NCBI GenBank assembly: GCA_963691705.1
Contig: OY829538.1
Coordinates: 49,317,151 to 49,381,150, forward strand
Length of the DNA stretch: 64,000 nucleotides
Direction of reading: 5' to 3'
Origin: Viola odorata
Taxonomy: Eukaryota; Streptophyta; Magnoliopsida; Malpighiales; Violaceae
Shown here: positions 1 through 10,498 of the stretch, in pieces
How the letters are laid out: each line of letters starts with the position of its first letter
Numbering within the stretch: the first letter of the stretch is position 1
Program-made: the position numbers and the translations under genes
Notes under the pieces: generated by a model
Told to the model about the DNA's origin: nothing
The model's input: only the letters and a program-made list of their open reading frames with translations
Database searches by the model: none

Positions 1-1375
1 AGTGGGAGCTAACAAGACAAATAATTAAAGCAGTTCTCCAGGGCATGAAAGTAAAATGCAATCGAGGGCAAGATGATTAAAAGTAGTTCGAGGGCAAGAA
101 AACAAGAAAAGCAATAAAAGAGATGTTAATCCGATGGGAAGAGATCTTAGCAAAAGGTGTTCGCGGGTTGCATTTCAGGTCAGTTAATCATCGGCACAAA
201 AATAATCCAAACTCATGCACAGACCTACTATAGGGGCCTAGTTTCCACTCAACACCCCCTACTTGCCTTCGTAGGTAGGAGCTACCCCCCGTTTCTACAT
301 ATGAGGTAGCCTTGACGTTTCGCCGTCCTCCCAGGCACAAATGCGGGGAGGCACTACTCAAAACGCCCATGAAGTGGAGGTAAGACATATCTAGGGCGTG
401 ACATCTCAGTGTGTCAAGCTCGCATCACATACCCTAAACGACCATTTACCCCTAGACGAAAGACCTCTCGCGATGTCCCCACTAGGTGTCTACTTTAACT
501 AAAGGATTCACGTCAGTTATAACCAAGAGAATGACAGTGCTCACACAGAAATATCAAGCCCTTAACATTTCTAAATGAGCATGGAATTAAAATGATAAAT
601 AACCGAATATGCCAAGAGAATATATTAAGCACATTTTAGGCCTCCTAACCGAATCCTACAACCCTTGAAACACCCTTTACTAAGAAGAGGAATTTAGCTA
701 CTCATAAATAAATGTAAACAGTAGATAAAAAGTAACATGCAACAAGGGAAAATAAAAGGAAAGAGTTTTAGAAGAAACCGAAGGATGAATTAATAATTCA
801 AAGGAGAAAAGCTTGCTCCTTTACAAACCGACAGCTGCTCCAAAAACCAAGAGAACAAATCCCTAAAAACTAGGGTAAAAGATGAAATGATGTAATAATA
901 TCCTAGGACTGGCCGTTCTTACAAAAACCCTAAAGCTTAGCTTATATAGCCTAAACTAGCTAGGAGATAAAATAGCTAAGGGAAGAGAGATAGCCAATGG
1001 GAGCGTGACAACACACATTCTTCAGGGGAATATCCTAGGATCTCTGGCGTGCCTGACACCTTCTGGAAACACATGGAATTCCGTGCGGATCTTCGAAGAT
1101 TCTTCTCTTTGGCTTTCGATTGAGAATTGGCAGAGGTATCACGGCCGAGAGACAGCTCACTGGTCTGGTTAGCGTCGAGGGCTCGATGACACTCTGATCC
1201 TCTAGGCCTTGAAGCTCAAAATCCTAAGAATTCCTCAAAAAATGCTTCTTTTCGCTCTTTTTCTCCTTTTGGTGTTGATCTGCAATAAAGATGTAAATAA
1301 GGGTCAAATAGCAGAATCAAGCCCCCGAAAAGGCTAGAAAAGAGGATAAAATCATGTCCATGAAACATGCTATCA
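1..1375 (-). repeat. Athila-like element D, 3' LTR (cut by the window edge)
   Basis: Reverse complement matches the LTRs of A (7577-9148) and especially E (55433-56889). The inner boundary at 1375 reads TGATAG on the minus strand, the same start as A's 3' LTR at 53404. The far end lies outside the window, so its TSD cannot be checked. The LTR holds a TATA box at 941-950 and a decayed heat-shock-like series around 1061-1078. D and E form one LTR subfamily distinct from A. Confidence 0.85.
941..950 (-). promoter_or_regulatory. TATA box of D LTR
   Basis: The minus strand reads GCTATATAAG, placed as in E (55741-55748) and F (60752-60758). Copies A have the weaker TATTTAAG here. It is the likely core promoter of the LTR. 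Confidence 0.55.
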
Positions 1376-2117
1376 AACATCGCCACACTTCCCTAATGCT
1401 CGCCCTCGAGCATTAACAAAATTGAAAAACCTCTTCATGCAAAAACATACATCTTCAACCTCTTAACACACAGAATAGACAAGTCATTCGACAAACCATA
1501 CCCGACCAGAACATATCCAGCCCTAGAAAAGCACCTGCATCAGACTAATAGGATAACGACCCTATCATCCAGACTTTTCCAAACCAAGCCTATTCATCAG
1601 CAATCCTCACTTAGATATGTGTTTGCACTCATACTCAAAACAAAATATGTGTTTAGGCTAATCACTCAAGTATGCGAATAACACAATACAGGCAGAGTTT
1701 GCACGTCAATCCAAGTACTGTAGTACACATGCGAGGGCAATCTAACGATTAGAGACGACTTTGTAAAAATAAAAAGAAAAAAAAAGAGGGCAAGAGAGAG
1801 AATGGGGATAGGAGGGTAAAGAAAGAAAACAGAAACGAAAAGAAGAAAAAGAAAAAACAAGAAAAGAAAAGAAAAGAAAGGAAGAGAAAATAAATCTGGA
1901 GAATTCCTCAGCTGGAAGGAAGGCGAGACGGTGAGTAACACCCGCTGAAGAGGGCTAAGGGCGAGGGCTAGACGTTAGCTTCGACTTTCTTTAATGGGGG
2001 AGATTTTTTATCTGCTTTGGGGGCTTGAAGTGGTTGCCCTTCACTATGCCTGCTCTGCTTTTATTTGATTTGATTTTTTTTATTTTTTTAGAAGGATAAT
2101 TAAAAGCAGGCAGACAT
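1376..2117 (-). other. Element D 3' UTR, distal part with PPT-like tract
   Basis: No gene is seen. On the minus strand the bases next to the LTR are purine-rich (GGGAAGTGTGGCGATGTT) and correspond to the tract before A's 3' LTR (about 53385-53403), so this is the probable polypurine tract. The rest is low-complexity A/G-rich sequence (1760-1890) that aligns loosely with A's 3' UTR at 52260-53000. Confidence 0.6.
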
Positions 2118-2429
2118 TTATGCCGTGTTTACCAGGGAGAATTCTCCAGTTTTTAGAAAACTGGAAAATTTTTTAGAAAACGTGTTTACTTGGCATAGTT
2201 TTAATTTTCTGTTTGAAAATGAAAATTCTCTTTTGGAAAATTGATTAACAAATTTGGAGAACGAAAAAAATCCGTTCTCCAGTTTTCCAGTCGTTGACAA
2301 GGCAAATTGGAAAACTCGCTTTTCCATTGGAAAACTCGATTTTCCACTTAAATGAATTGTTTTTAATACCGTTTTGCCCCTAGGCCATTTCTCAGCCAAT
2401 TTCGAAGCCTTCGTTCCCATTCCTCTTCA

Positions 2430-4289
2430 AACCCTAGAACAACCCTCTTCTCACCTTCGTCCCCTCCTCTCTCGTTGCGTCCTCTCCTTCCATTAGCCAC
2501 CGCCGCTCCCTCCGTTAGCCGCTCCCTCCGTTAGCCGCTCCCTCAGACGCGTCGCAGGCCAACAGCAGCAGAACTTCTCTCTTCTCTTCTCTTCTCTCGT
2601 CGTGTCGCGTCGCCGGCCAACATCAGCAGAACTCCTCTCCTCTCTTCTCTCGTCGCATGATAAGGTTCTTCCCTACCTCCCTATACGGCGCTATGTCTTG
2701 CGCTACTACAATGTTATCGTCGTCTTCGTCAACATCAGCTGCTCTATCGCTAAAAACTCCTGTCAATAAGATGGTAATTCCTCCTATATTGCAATGTCAT
2801 TCCAATCTTCAAATCCATGTAAATTTGTTGCTGCCATCTTGATTTCTGCTTTTCAAGAATGGGCCATGCGACTCCTTTTCGGCTGTTGTGAATTAATTTT
2901 CTTCTCGTCACTTAAAGCATGCTTGATGAGATAGTAGGTTACAATCTCATTAACGTGACCATGTGCTTCTACACCAACCCATTTGTTAACATCCCTATTT
3001 TCATTTGAAATAGTATTTCAGCTTCAAGGTAAAGGGAAGCTTGTAGGATATGACCGATTCATATAATTGAAGCATGTACGTGGTTCTGTGAAATCATCTG
3101 ATGAAGTTTTGTCAATAGTTCAGTTGAGCATCTGTCAGCCTCTTAACTTTTCTGAGCCATGTATTGGATGCATAGTTTGATTGCTGTGAATGGGGTTAAA
3201 AACCTGATTCATGTGTCAAAATCTTTGTCTGCTGTTAGTCGGTACAAATTTCTTTGGCAGCCATTTTAGTATTTGAAATGTACTTTTATGATCTCTCTTT
3301 TTCCCAGTTGATGAGCTTGGTGACTAGCTTATAAGATTTTGATGTATGATTTGGCTGAAGGGCTACATACTTCTGTACCGCTTAGAACTCATTTTGCATC
3401 ATACCTCAACTTATTTCGTGAACTAATTTAATGATTAACGTGATTCAGGCTCGCAAGAACATGATGTAGATTCATCCCCTGGTAAAAGTTTGACTGGCTC
3501 GCAATGGCAGTTTGAAATCCTATGATCTTTCACAAAGACTTTCCATTATATTTTTGTGACATTTTCCTATCATTTGTCAAAACATTCCCCGAATTGTTCC
3601 TGGTCATGTTTATTCTGTGTTTTAAGTCCAAAGTTCTATTAAAATATTGTGAAGACACACTTCAGTACTAATATATCAATTTATAGGTTGGAAGAAACCC
3701 ATATGCATTGGTAGACATGCCTTTGGTGACTAATATCGCGCCACCGATACAATAATTAAAGGGCCAGGAAAGCTTAAAATGGTCTTCGGTAAGCTAAATT
3801 CAGCATTTCAACTTTTGTGAAGGGTCGTGGCTTTCTACCATTATTTATCTATTGTTTTTTAAATGGTAAGCAGCACACTTATGCTTATCCACTGCTAGTA
3901 AACATAGAGTTGGAGGGATATTTAGCCTTAAATTGTTTCTGGATCATTGCTGCTGTTATCTTCTGTTTTTAGCCCCCCCCCCCCCCCCCCTCCACGTCTT
4001 TCTTCCATTCAGTTTTTTCTCCCTTTATCTCTAAGTTACCATGTAGTTTTGGCGTTTCATTTTGTATGTTAAAATGCATTGGTTTGATAGTTTTGTTTCC
4101 TGTTATGTTAAAATGCATTGAATAAAATTAATTTTTATTTATTTGCTTGCTTGTGGATCATATCCCTTTGAAGTATCATTACTAATACCCCATAAGCTGC
4201 CAACCTCACCCTATATATACTTATTCTAACAATTGGTTGGGATGATAAAACTTCTTGCAGATTTGTTAGCGTTTAACTGCTGAAGCAAA
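2430..4289 (+). other. COX5C 5' region: leader exon and long leader intron
   Basis: From about 2430 the sequence changes to C/T-rich leader-like DNA with an AAACCCTAGA motif. A polypyrimidine acceptor, CTTCTTGCAG, ends at 4260 and leaves a 29-nt leader before the ATG at 4290. Plant COX5c genes are known for a long intron in the 5' untranslated leader that boosts expression, which this layout fits. The donor is uncertain; candidates lie near 2772 (ATG|GTAATT) and 3028 (AAG|GTAAAG). A run of 18 C lies at 3973-3990 inside the presumed intron. Confidence 0.5.
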
Positions 4290-4481
4290 ATGGTTGCTGG
4301 TAAGGTTGCTCATGCCACCTTGAAAGGACCAAGTGTTATTAAGGAGATCTGCATCGGGATTGCACTCGGGTTAGCTGCCGGTGGTTTATGGAAGATGCAT
4401 CACTGGAATGAGCAGAGGAAAGTGAGATCATTTTATGACCTGTTGGAAAAGGGTGAGATTAGTGTTGTTGTTGACGAGTAA
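4290..4481 (+). CDS. COX5C: Cytochrome c oxidase subunit 5C (COX5C)
   Basis: An intact 63-residue protein, about the usual length of plant subunit 5C (about 63-64 residues). Hallmarks are AHATLKGPSV near residue 7, one hydrophobic membrane segment at about 20-37, the KMHHWNEQRK motif after it, and the tail FYDLLEKGEISVVV. The protein is a small nuclear-encoded subunit of complex IV in the mitochondrial inner membrane. The start is the first ATG after the acceptor at 4260 and opens the conserved N terminus. The gene lies complete, with leader intron and 3' region, between the ends of TIR element H, itself inside retrotransposon D. It looks like a captured or transduplicated copy. The frame has no defect, so it may be functional or recently moved; expression is unknown. 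Confidence 0.93.
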   Translation: MVAGKVAHATLKGPSVIKEICIGIALGLAAGGLWKMHHWNEQRKVRSFYDLLEKGEISVVVDE

Positions 4482-5150
4482 ATTCTGTTTAGCCTCCTAA
4501 AAATGGTGTTCTGGACTGCTTTGGCACCATGTTGATTTTTTTCCGATCCCTTTGTTTGGCTCCTAAGTTGAGCTTACTTAGTTCAAGTCTTCGGGAAATA
4601 AGTTTATTGTTCTGAAATGTGAAGCACATACTCGAAAGTGGATGAAGTTTAATTTTGCCCACTGTGATGATCTTTCTTGCGCATAATTCTTTAATTGTTT
4701 TGCTTTACTTAAATGTAGTCATTCATTATGGCTATGCTGTGTGCATGAGTGCATCTAGAAATGCAAATGCAGCAAGCTTTGATGAGTTAGAAGTGTGAAT
4801 GGTGTCACTTTAGGATATATATATGGCATAAGTAGTTAAATTAATAAATGGTAGTCATTCATTATGGCTATGCTGTGTGCATGAGTGCATCTAGAAATGC
4901 AAATGCAGCAAGCTTTGATGAGTTAGGAGTGTGAATGGTGTCACTTTAGGATATATATGGCATAAGTAGTTAAATAAATAATTACACGCTTAAAATTCGG
5001 ACAATCTGTTACCCAAATTGTAAAATTGAAAGTACCTAATTAATCTAGAGGATGAACATGATTTATTTAACTACAGAGTACATATCAATTTGATTATTAA
5101 AGCAATTATTTTAAATTAAGATATATATGGCATAAGTAGTTATTAGTTTA
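4482..5150 (+). other. COX5C 3' region
   Basis: T-rich sequence follows the stop, with GAAATAAG at about 4596 as a possible weak polyadenylation signal. No further ORF is supported. A tandem duplication (4715-4982) lies inside it, then AT-rich DNA leads to H's right subterminal repeats. Confidence 0.45.
4715..4982 (+). repeat. 136-bp tandem duplication downstream of COX5C
   Basis: GTAGTCATTCATTATGGC recurs exactly 136 bp later (4715 and 4851). The two units are almost identical, with one A/G change and a 2-bp TA difference in an AT run. A short third remnant (TATATATGGCATAAGTAGTTA) appears near 5121-5141. Confidence 0.9.
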
Positions 5151-5550
5151 TTAATCTTTATAAATAAATGTATATATGACAAGTAGTTTTTTTTTAATTA
5201 TAATAAGTGTAATTTTTTTCCTAAGAAAAATATTTATTAGTTTATTAATCTTTATAAATAGAAAAAAATAATATTTTCTCACTAAAAAAATAATATTGAA
5301 ATAAAAATGTTTTTTGGTTTTCAAAAATTTGGAAAATAGTGCTAAGTAAACGCGTTTTCTAGTTTTCAGATCAGGAAAATTTGGAAAAACAGTACAAAGT
5401 AAGCAGGTTTTCCAGTTTTTTAGATCAGGAAAATTTTCCAGACAGTGCGAAGTAAACATGTTTTCCAGTTTTCTATTGGAAAAGAAAATTCTCTAATTTC
5501 AAAAAATCGGCAGATTTTCGAACAGAAAATTCTCCGAAGTAAACGCGCCC

Positions 5551-6598
5551 TTACTCTTCCTTTTTCCTTTTTCAACTCGGAACTTGCGTTGGCATTTACT
5601 TTCTCGGTGCTGGAGCTGGAGCTAGCAATCTTTAAATACTTTCTGAGTGTTTGACTTTGAGGGCTTGAAATTTGACTTTAGTTCCCTACACTTGAGTTTT
5701 GGTGTGGTGAGGAAGTAATCTGATATTGTTGTCGTGGCCTTGATTTCTGAGTTCTGCACTTGCTCTTTCTTGCCCTTGATCTATATTTTTCCTCCCCACA
5801 CTTATCTTCTTCGGAATCTAGCCCTTGCTTTGTGTGATGAAGAGTGTTACTCACCTACCAAGGAAAGGTCAAAGAAAAGCTCAAATGGTTAGAAAAGAAA
5901 ACAGATAAGGAATTGGGAATTGAGGGCTTGAAAAGGAGAAAAGATGGAGAAAGAGGAGAAACAAAAGAAAAGAAAGATAAAGAAAAGGAACATAAAAGAA
6001 AATAAAAATTGCAAAGATTCTCGTCGTTTCGTTGCTTTCCCCCGTCTAATGGTGCCTATACCCAGGGATATTATGCAAACCTAGCCAATGCGTAGTCAAG
6101 CATTTCACACAAGAATAAAATGCATGAAGCTCAAATGCTCACGAATTCAAATTGTGACTACTGGTGTCCAGGGCATGACTGGACATAAGGCCTAGCAGGT
6201 CTAGATATGCATGGTCAGGCATAGATGCAATGAATGACAGATTTATCCTTATGTATCAGAAGTCGAAAATGCATGCCAAAAATGAGGGTTTTAAAATAGG
6301 CAGTGGCAAAAATTCCTAGCAAGGACTAAAAATAAAATCCAAAAATTTATGAAAAATTCGAGAACCATGCAATCATGCAACAAGCGGAAAATTTAAACAT
6401 GCAAACAAACACACAAAATACAAATAAAATCCCTCCCCACACTTAGGTAGTGCATTGTCCTCAATGCGGGAAGGGCACACAAAGGAGTTCAAGAAAAATA
6501 AAAGAAGTACAATACAACCAACAAAATAAAAGAAAGCTGTAAAGATTGTTTAAAACCCTCCTCGAGGGAATGAAAATTGAAATTGTTCGGGGGTGGGA
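5551..6598 (-). other. Element D 3' UTR, proximal part
   Basis: No gene is seen. The reverse complement aligns with A's 3' UTR (51705-52700). Shared landmarks are a GAGGACAATGC block followed by AAGTGTGGGGAGGG (6425-6465, minus strand) and a second AAGTGTGGGGAGG near 5785-5802. Confidence 0.7.
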
Positions 6599-7576
6599 TC
6601 ATTGGGGCGGAAGGTTTCGCCTGGCAACTTCAGCCGTCAAAGCCTGAAGTTCTAAGAGAATCGCTTGGAGGAGACGCGTCTGTGCTGGGTCATAGACAAG
6701 TGCTGGCGTCGGGGGCCTGACTGCTGCTTGCGAATTGGGAGCTGGATGAGATGTTTCGGCTTGGGCAGGAGGGACGAACGAAGATTGAGGCCTCGAAAGA
6801 TCTGGATATTCAAAATTGCCGCCAGACTTGGTGCCGAAAACCTTATCACTAGCAAGGGTAGATCCTGCAGAGAAACTCAATACACCATGTGAGACGCATA
6901 AATGGCCCATACCATCTAAGGTACGGGCATCTAAAACTTTGAATGCAAAGGGCTCAGAAAGGTTACTGGCATACAGGTCAATATTATGCAATTTTACCGC
7001 AAGCAGAGAGATAAGGGACCCTAAAATGGGGCCTCGGGAGCCATTTAGAACATGAAGAATACCCGAGGCGACCCAAAAGCCTAGATTAACTCTACACCTA
7101 TGCTGCATGCACCACAAAAAGAAAAGTTCGTGCAATGACAACTGACCCGAGGATCCAAAATGACCCGAGAAGGTGAGGGCCAGAAATCGGTGCAGGATTC
7201 GCAAAGCAGGATCAACAATTTCGTAGGCTTTACTAGATTTGGGGTTGAATTCAGTAGTGGGGTTATTAGTAAGCTCACGAAATACAGTAGTAGCATCAAA
7301 GACAGGCGGAATGACAGTTAAAGCATTTTTATACAGGGTACAATCTAATTCATCAGGGGCAACAAAATTCAGCAGGCAATGAAACTCACCCAATGACAAC
7401 TTGGACCATTTGTTTGCTAATCTAAAACTTGCCCTTGGGCTTAAAGCTATCATATGCGACCCAGAAAGAGGTAAAGAACTCGAGCGAGAGTTCAATAAAG
7501 GTTAGGTGTTCCAAAAAGAACAGATATTCCCAACCAATATTGGCCACAAACTCTCAGACCTGAGACTCGATGCCCA
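6599..7576 (-). pseudogene. Element D ATHILA-type ORF, C-terminal part
   Basis: Homologous to the ORF in A (18624-20604). Shared blocks include LDARTLDGMGHL, FWVASGIL, GSRGPILGSLISLLAVKL and NKWSKLSLGEF. The family sits after pol in Athila elements and resembles the ATHILA ORF1/Transposase_32 group; its function is not known. The frame is readable from about 7410 down to the stop at 6599. Upstream of that, a frameshift and a TGA near 7553 (CGA in A's copy) break it. At 7577 the ORF is cut by the LTR of element A; its upstream part resumes at 55010-55432. Confidence 0.8.
7572..7576. repeat. TSD of element A (left)
   Basis: GCCCA here and ACCCA at 55010-55014, one mismatch. Joining the two flanks with one copy removed restores continuity of D's ORF homology, which independently supports the pairing. 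Confidence 0.75.
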
Positions 7577-9148
7577 TGACAGTGTGTCTTAATTGTAGGT
7601 TTTTCCCCTTAGTCTTGGCCTTTTCGGGGGCATGATACTTCTGATTTGCCCTTTTTCCCACTATTTTGGCAGATCAGCGCTTTAAGGGAGAAAAGAGTGA
7701 AAGCGAGCAATTTTGAAGGATTTCTGGAGTCTTGAAGCTTCGAGGCCTAGAAGAGCAGAATGTCATCGCGCCCTCGACGCTAGCCAGACCGCTGAGTAGT
7801 CTTGTGCCCTTGATGCCAGCATCAGATCAAAGATCAGAAGCCAAAGGAAAGCATCTTCGAAGATCCGCACGGATCCCATGCGTTTCCAAGAGCTGTCCGA
7901 CATTCCAAAAGATTCCAGAATATTCCCTACAGAGGAGGCGTCCTTTCTATGTGCTGTCACCTCCTAATGCGCTGGCACCCTCTCTCCTTGAGCTGTATTT
8001 TGTCCCTTAGCTAGTTTTTAGGCTATTTAAGCTTAGCTTTAGGGTTTTTGTAAGGACGGTTGTCCTAGGACTTACATTTTATTTTTCATCTTTCTCTCTA
8101 ATTTTAGAGGGATCTTCTTGGTATTCGGAGCAGCCACTGTTTTGTAAAAAGGAGCAAGCTTTCTCCTCCCTTTCCTTTTATTTCCCTTTGTTGCATGATT
8201 ACTATTAACTACAGTTTATATTAGAGTATGAGTAGCTAAATACCATCCTCTTAGTAAAGGGTGTTCCAAGGGTTGTAAGGTTCGGTTAAGAGGCCTAATG
8301 CATGCTTAATACTTTCTCTTGTTGCATATGATTGTTTATCGTTTTAATCCCATGCTCATCTAGAGATGTCAAGGGCCTGATCAACTGTTAGCATTTCTAC
8401 ATGAGTAACGTCATTCTCTTGGTTATAACTGACGCGAAGCCTTGAGATATTAGTAGACACCTAGTGGAGGCAGCGCGAGAGGCCTCTATCTAGGGGTAAA
8501 TGGTCATTTAGGGTATGTGATGCGAGCCTGACAAACTGAGTTGTCACCCCCTAGATCTGTCTTACCTCCTCTTCATGGGCGTTCTGAGTATTGCCTCCCC
8601 GCATTCGTGCCTGAGAGGATGGCAGAATGTCAAGGCCACCTCATATGTGGAAACGGGGGGTGGCTTTTATCTAAGAAGGTAAGTAGGGGATGCGGTGTGG
8701 AAACGCGGTCCCTATAGCAGGTCTGTACATGAGTTTAGACTATCTTTGTGCCAATGATTAACCGATCTGAAATGCAGCCCAAGAACACCTTTTGCTAAGA
8801 TCTCTCCCTATCTGATTATTATTTCTGCTTTTACTTTTCCTGCCCTAGAATTGATTTTGGATATCTTGCCCTGGATTGTGTTTTACTTTCATGCCCTGGA
8901 TAACTGTTTTATTTACTTATCTTGTTAGCTCTTATTAAGCTCCCAATTCTGAGTCGATTAATTCGTTAATCGACATAACTCCCCCCCGGTGCTACATACT
9001 TGAGATCTGTTGCTTTTGTCCCTGTCATACATCTTTACTAGCAAATTATTCCTTCAATCTCTATGGTTCGACCCTGTCTTGCCCTGTACACATTTATTTG
9101 TGCATTTAGGCATCAACATAAATATTAAGTACATTTGACTGACGATCA
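7577..9148 (+). repeat. Element A 5' LTR
   Basis: Spans TGACAG at 7577 to GATCA at 9148, 1572 bp, matching 53404-55009. U3 holds four of five heat-shock boxes (7903-7925) and a TATTTAAG core promoter (8024-8031). A 34-bp block present in the 3' LTR (near 53984-54030) is missing here. Confidence 0.9.
7903..7925 (+). promoter_or_regulatory. Heat-shock element array in A 5' LTR
   Basis: Boxes at 5-bp spacing: TTC 7903, AAA 7908 (GAA expected), TTC 7913, GAA 7918, TTC 7923. Three consecutive boxes are perfect (7913-7925). It lies about 100 bp upstream of TATTTAAG, a normal place for heat-shock factor binding. The 3' LTR copy is perfect at all five positions. Confidence 0.65.
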
Positions 9149-9170
9149 AATTTTGGCGCCATTAACGGTA
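9149..9170 (+). other. Element A primer binding site (eroded)
   Basis: TTTTGGCGCC follows the LTR directly, as for primers of tRNA-Asp. The second half seen in E (GTGGTCGGGGA, 56901-56911) is deleted here. Confidence 0.65.
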
Positions 9171-9192
9171 CTAATTTTGTTTTTGTTTTTGT

Positions 9193-10498
9193 ATGACCAG
9201 GAGATCTGCTCCAGATTTACTCCCTCTAGATCTCGAATTGACCAGAACGGAAAGAGGACTTAGAAGGCAAGCCAAAGGTTTATCTACTCACCAGAGAGTA
9301 ATCCCACATCCAGCCCGCGACGGACTTCCTTCCAACTTGGCCGATCAGGACCATCAGTTTTTCCTAGACCTAGCTTATCTCCATCGTAGCCTAGAAAATC
9401 CAGTAGCCGCCCATTTTGATTTTCCAGCAATGGAAGACCAAGACAACCATGTGAGAAATGAGGATCCACCACCACCTCCTCTGGATCAACAAACCATCGA
9501 CCACTTCAATGCGACCACTGACATGTCGGCAAGCTGCATTGACTGGCCTAACGTCCCTAATGACTGGACCCTGAAGTCAGCCGTGCTGCATCACCTTCCA
9601 ACCTTTCGAGGGGTTACCAAGGGAAATGCGCTCCGCCATCTTCAACAACTCCACTCTATCTGCGAGGCCATAAAACCTGCCAACATCAGCATCGAACAAG
9701 CCAAACTGCGCGCCTTCCAGTGTCCCTCAAAGATGCCCTCGACTGGTATTAGGACCTCCCACCAAGATCCATTCATTCTTGGGCGGATATGTCTAAGGTC
9801 TTCACCGAGAAGTATTATCTGACTTCTATTTCCAACACCACGCGCAAACAACTTGTCTCCATAGTCCAGAAGAAGGAGGAGAATCTAGCCTAGTATTACG
9901 AGAGGTTCCAAAAGATGCAATCTAGCTGTCCCTTCTACAACCTTACGGAGCATGCCCTTGTTTAGTATTTTTGTGAAGGCCTCAAAGCCCACGATAAGGC
10001 CTTGGCCAACGCTGCTGCCGGCGGATCTCTAACTGCTCACACCCCAACATCTGCTAAGGCAACAATAGAGCTCATGGCTAAGAATGCTTCGTCTGACCCT
10101 GCCAACAATCAAGGCCAAGATGTCCAAGTGGCTGCCTTGCAGAATCAGCTATCCTCTCTCATAGGGATGTTTCAGAATTTTATGACAGGGCAATCCGCGC
10201 CTGTCAAGGCCTGCCAAATCTACAACCCCACTAATGCATACCCCCATATTCCAGACGAAATCCAAGTTAATGCTGTCGGTTAGTATGTCTAGGCCCCTTA
10301 AGGTCAAAACTATAACTAGGGCTGGAAACAGCAAAATCCAGGATGGATTCCAAACCCACAGACTTCGGGACCTAGCCATTAACAGCACCAACAGAATCCT
10401 TATGGAAATCACCCACCCCCTCTCAATATGCAGAATTTCAGACCTTGACCCACGTATCATCAGAATCAGTATCAACGTCAGCCCCCTCCGGATCAGAC
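9193..10498 (+). pseudogene. Element A gag
   Basis: The start MTRRSAPDLLPL is shared with E (56943). A central capsid-like region (HHLPTFRGV, then LRHLQQLHSICEA) matches E closely. The frame is broken by a shift after about 9720 and by TAG at 9891-9893, in 'TTT TAG TAT' near 9963, and several after 10280. The zinc knuckle near 10212-10250 has lost two cysteines, both now Tyr, and its histidine, relative to the pattern C-x2-C-x4-H-x4-C inferred from E. No working nucleocapsid can be made. Confidence 0.8.

Larger units (their letters stand above)
2121..5550. mobile_element. TIR element H (PIF/Harbinger-like ends) carrying COX5C
   Basis: The left end starts TGCCGTGTTTACC and the right end, reverse complemented, starts GGGCGCGTTTACT; both continue into a GGAGAATT motif. 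Both sides are flanked by TTA (2118-2120 and 5551-5553), the target duplication typical of PIF/Harbinger and Tourist elements. Subterminal zones hold repeated GTAAACACG/CGTGTTTAC and TTTTCCAG motifs, including about three copies of a roughly 60-bp unit at 5330-5480. The flanks are continuous D 3' UTR. No transposase is visible; the interior is a COX5C gene. Ends are imperfect, so the superfamily is an inference. Confidence 0.55.

Noticed and set aside
1666..1941. Minus-strand Phe/Leu-rich ORF resembling a membrane protein
   Set aside because: Translation of the A/G-rich low-complexity part of D's 3' UTR.
2657..2842. 61-codon ORF upstream of COX5C
   Set aside because: Lies in the presumed 5' leader and intron; low-complexity Ser run, no family resemblance.
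7732..8010. 92-codon ORF in A's LTR (similar ORF at 53539-53835)
   Set aside because: Present only because the LTR is duplicated; it lies upstream of the TATA-like box and has no domain.
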